Source: Candidatus Pacearchaeota archaeon (lineage in GTDB: Archaea; Nanobdellota; Nanobdellia; Pacearchaeales; GW2011-AR1). From it: 6,443 nt of DNA. A model generated the notes under the pieces. It worked only from the letters and a program-made list of their open reading frames with translations. It made no database searches and was not told where the DNA came from. Positions within the stretch are counted from its first letter, which is position 1, and the number at the start of each line of letters is the position of its first letter. The stretch lies in assembly GCA_017609695.1 (NCBI GenBank), contig JAFCDM010000032.1, forward strand, positions 1-6,443. The letters run 5' to 3'. The position numbers and the translations under genes were made by a program. This document shows positions 4,513-6,443 of the stretch, one piece after another.

Positions 4513-5796
4513 ATGAGAACATATATTTCAGAGGCATTTGATAAGAAAGGAAAAGTTGAATTACAGGGGTGGGTTCATGATTCAAGAGATTTGGGTAAAA
4601 TCAGATTTCTTGTTTTAAAAGATATAAGTGGGAGAATTCAGATAACTGCCCATAAAGAAAAAGTTAGTGAAGAAATTTTTAAATTAGTTGATAAAATAAC
4701 TAATGAAAGTGTGATTAAGATTGTTGGAAGTTTAAAAGAGAGTAAACAAGCTCCTGGTGGGAAAGAAGTAATTCCTGAGAAAATTGAAATAATTGCAAAA
4801 GCAGAACAGCCTTTACCTATTGATGTTAGTGATAGAAGCAAAACTGAATTGCCTAAAAGATTAGATTATAGGTTTTTAGATTTGCATAGGCAAAAAATTC
4901 AAGCGATTTTTAAGATTGAATCTACTTTAATGCAAGCTTATAGAGAATTTATGATTAAAGAAGGGGGAATTGAAGCTGTTTTTCCTTCAATTATTAGTTC
5001 AAGTTCAGAGGGGGGAACTGAATTATTTAAAATGAAATATTTTGAAAAAGAGGCATACTTATCTCAAAGTTGTCAGTTATATAAACAAATGTTGGCTTGT
5101 TCAATGGAAAAAGTTTTTACTATTTTTTGTGTTTGGAGGGCAGAAAAACATAATACTGTTAGACATTTGAATGAAGCAAGACAATTAGATTATGAAGAAG
5201 GGTTTGCAGATGAGTTTAAGGTTATGGATGTTTTAGCAAGATGTGTTCAATATATTGTTAAGGAAATCAAAGATAAAAGGAAAGAAGAATTAGAATTATT
5301 AGAAGTTAAATTAAAAATACCTAAAATAAAATATATGACTTTTGCAGAAGCATGTGATTTAATGAAAAAACACAAAGTTCATGCTGGTAAGGATGATTTA
5401 TCTACTGAAGCTGAAAAAAAATTAGGAGAATTATATCCTGATACGATTGTGTTTGTTCATGATTGGCCAATTATAGGTAAACCTTTTTATATTATGCCTA
5501 AGGAAGGAAAAAAAGGAGAGAAACTTTCAGGAGGATTTGATGCAATTTATAATGGGGTTGAAATTAGTTCTGGTGGACAAAGGGTTCATATCCCAGAATT
5601 ATTAGAAAAAAGATTAAGAGAAAAAGGTTTGAAGCCTAAGGATTTTAAATCATATATTGATAGTTTTAGATATGGTGCTCCGCATCATAGTGGGTGGGGG
5701 GTAGGTTTAGAACGTTTAATGACTCAAATGTTAGGGATTGCGAATATTAGAGAAGTTACTTTGTTTCCAAGAGATAGGGATAGGTTGACTCCTTGA
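4513..5796 (+). CDS. aspS: Aspartyl-tRNA synthetase, archaeal type, predicted non-discriminating
   Basis: This 427-residue class IIb synthetase charges tRNA(Asp) and, by prediction, also tRNA(Asn) with aspartate. An N-terminal OB-fold anticodon domain (about 1-105; GWVHDSRDLGKI at 19-30) is followed by the catalytic core. EGGTELF (166-172) precedes the substrate-binding SQSCQLYKQ (184-192). Motif 2 is WRAEKHNTVRHLNEA (208-222) with the ATP-binding Arg209, then LDYE (225-228). Motif 3 is GWGVGLERL (394-402) with Arg401, and the end LFPRDRDRLTP is typical of AspRS, not AsnRS. Length matches archaeal AspRS (about 430), with no bacterial GAD insertion. His22 and Pro81 occupy the places of Trp26 and Lys85 in the discriminating Thermococcus enzyme, pointing to a non-discriminating enzyme partnered with GatCAB. 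Oddities are Cys187, where SQSPQ is usual, and Trp208, where Phe is common. It has its own TATA-like promoter. The identity is secure. Confidence 0.96.
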   Translation: MRTYISEAFDKKGKVELQGWVHDSRDLGKIRFLVLKDISGRIQITAHKEKVSEEIFKLVDKITNESVIKIVGSLKESKQAPGGKEVIPEKIEIIAKAEQPLPIDVSDRSKTELPKRLDYRFLDLHRQKIQAIFKIESTLMQAYREFMIKEGGIEAVFPSIISSSSEGGTELFKMKYFEKEAYLSQSCQLYKQMLACSMEKVFTIFCVWRAEKHNTVRHLNEARQLDYEEGFADEFKVMDVLARCVQYIVKEIKDKRKEELELLEVKLKIPKIKYMTFAEACDLMKKHKVHAGKDDLSTEAEKKLGELYPDTIVFVHDWPIIGKPFYIMPKEGKKGEKLSGGFDAIYNGVEISSGGQRVHIPELLEKRLREKGLKPKDFKSYIDSFRYGAPHHSGWGVGLERLMTQMLGIANIREVTLFPRDRDRLTP

Positions 5797-5810
5797 ATGA
5801 GGGCGGGTAG

Positions 5811-5844
5811 TTTTTTAAATGTGATTTTTTTGAGATAGTTTTTT
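5811..5844 (+). terminator. Triple oligo-T terminator after aspS
   Basis: Three T tracts (5811-5816, 5825-5831 and 5839-5844) follow the aspS stop at 5796 within 50 bases. Clustered T runs without a strong hairpin are typical of archaeal terminators. The last tract overlaps the end of the convergent gene. Confidence 0.6.
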
Positions 5845-6388
5845 AAGGCAAATCATATTCACAAACTCTTCCAGAAAGTCCTACTTTTTTATATCTTTCT
5901 TGATTTTCTAAAGTTTTGGGAGTATAGCCTAATTTTTGCATTATTTCATTTCCAGGACTTTCTAAAGCAGTAGTCCAAACTGCTTTTTTATCTTGGGTTA
6001 TTAATTCATTCTTTAAACCAATAATCAATCTTGCTGCGATTAACCTATAGCACTGAGGATTTACTGAGAAGCCTATATTTCCTGGAACTCTTTTGTTTGC
6101 ATGCTCATATGCAGAAGAGTGGGGATCATAAAAAACAGTTGTTTGCCCAACAACTAATTCTTCTTTACTATATTTTAATGCAGCGACTAAGGTTATATTG
6201 GTTTTTAAAGAAGGAATCCAAAGATTCATGATTTCCTCATCTGTTATTAGTTCTTTTCTTGGAATCCAAGGCATTTGATTTTCTTTTATTGCTGTATTAA
6301 AGTAATTTTGAACATCAGCAAAATCTTTGGGAATTTTTCCTATTCTTGGTTCTAATCTCGGTGCTCTTATAATTATTTCTCTTTTCAT
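5843..6388 (-). CDS. Probable GNAT-fold N-acyltransferase, substrate unknown
   Basis: This 181-residue protein has the layout of a GNAT acetyltransferase. A substrate-side N-terminal half (1-65) is followed by strands around 66-72 (TLVAALK) and 78-86 (LVVGQTTVF), a loop rich in Asp, His and Asn (87-104), then the strand-helix NIGFSVNPQCYRLIAARLIIGLKNELI (104-130) in the place of GNAT motif A. A final block AVWTTALES..NEIMQKLGYTP (136-156) resembles the motif B end, where such enzymes read EN..A..LYEKLGF. The acetyl-CoA pyrophosphate loop R/QxxGxG/A is degenerate here (YRLIAA at 114-119), so the call is not certain and activity may be altered or absent. The start is supported by a TATA-like box about 26 bases upstream, giving a leaderless mRNA. 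It is convergent with aspS and looks independent. If the fold is wrong, it is a hypothetical protein of no recognised family. Confidence 0.55.
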   Translation of the reverse strand: MKREIIIRAPRLEPRIGKIPKDFADVQNYFNTAIKENQMPWIPRKELITDEEIMNLWIPSLKTNITLVAALKYSKEELVVGQTTVFYDPHSSAYEHANKRVPGNIGFSVNPQCYRLIAARLIIGLKNELITQDKKAVWTTALESPGNEIMQKLGYTPKTLENQERYKKVGLSGRVCEYDLP

Positions 6389-6409
6389 GGTTTTTTATTA
6401 TTAGTTAGG

Positions 6410-6420
6410 TTTATAAATTT
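6410..6420 (-). promoter_or_regulatory. TATA-like box for the GNAT-like gene
   Basis: On the minus strand the sequence reads AAATTTATAAA, centred about 26 bases before the ATG at 6388. This is the same leaderless spacing seen at the DUF1003 gene and the toxin-antitoxin-like pair, with no Shine-Dalgarno sequence in between. Confidence 0.55.
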
Positions 6421-6443
6421 TATTGTTTGATTTTTATTATGAA

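Noticed and set aside
4638..4841. Minus-strand 67-residue frame inside aspS
   Set aside because: It is antisense to the conserved anticodon-binding domain of AspRS and has no start signal or recognisable motif.
6031..6231. Plus-strand 66-residue frame opposite the GNAT-like gene
   Set aside because: The minus-strand gene has a promoter-like box and a protein-like composition. The plus frame is Leu-rich and lacks any signal.
1..6443. CRISPR array, insertion sequence or attachment site
   Set aside because: No regularly spaced repeats, terminal inverted repeats, transposase motifs or integrase genes were seen on either strand.

Overview
The window is very AT-rich and reads as archaeal chromosome. 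It carries gatE, a gene known only from archaea, together with an archaeal-type aspartyl-tRNA synthetase. Several TATA-like boxes lie about 24-28 bases upstream of start codons, the spacing expected for leaderless archaeal mRNAs, and gene ends carry oligo-T tracts typical of archaeal termination. The base composition, small genes and protein style suggest a DPANN-type lineage (Woesearchaeota or Pacearchaeota-like). That placement is an inference; no rRNA is present to confirm it.

Layout from left to right. A gatB gene cut by the left edge (1-1182) runs into a short convergent gap and meets a DUF1003 membrane protein on the minus strand (1338-1769). A 215-base divergent gap (1770-1984) holds promoters and two overlapping small hairpins. 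Next is a small nucleotidyltransferase-fold protein (1985-2356), then gatE (2407-3840). A two-gene toxin-antitoxin-like pair (3876-4148 and 4136-4471) has its own promoter and a perfect 20-bp palindrome. aspS follows (4513-5796), and a convergent probable GNAT acetyltransferase (5843-6388, minus) closes the window.

The unifying theme is indirect synthesis of amide aminoacyl-tRNAs. GatB belongs to GatCAB, which in archaea that also have GatDE makes Asn-tRNA(Asn) from Asp-tRNA(Asn). GatE belongs to GatDE, which makes Gln-tRNA(Gln) from Glu-tRNA(Gln). The AspRS has His22 and Pro81 where the discriminating Thermococcus enzyme has Trp26 and Lys85, with identical spacing. This predicts a non-discriminating AspRS that supplies the Asp-tRNA(Asn) GatCAB needs. 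The window therefore holds parts of both amide pathways.

The most unusual points are: a GatE of only 477 residues that has lost the AspRS-like (GAD) insertion domain while keeping the cradle, helical and tail domains; the toxin-antitoxin-like pair with a palindromic candidate operator wedged between gatE and aspS; and the hairpin-containing leader with a micro-ORF ahead of the nucleotidyltransferase gene.
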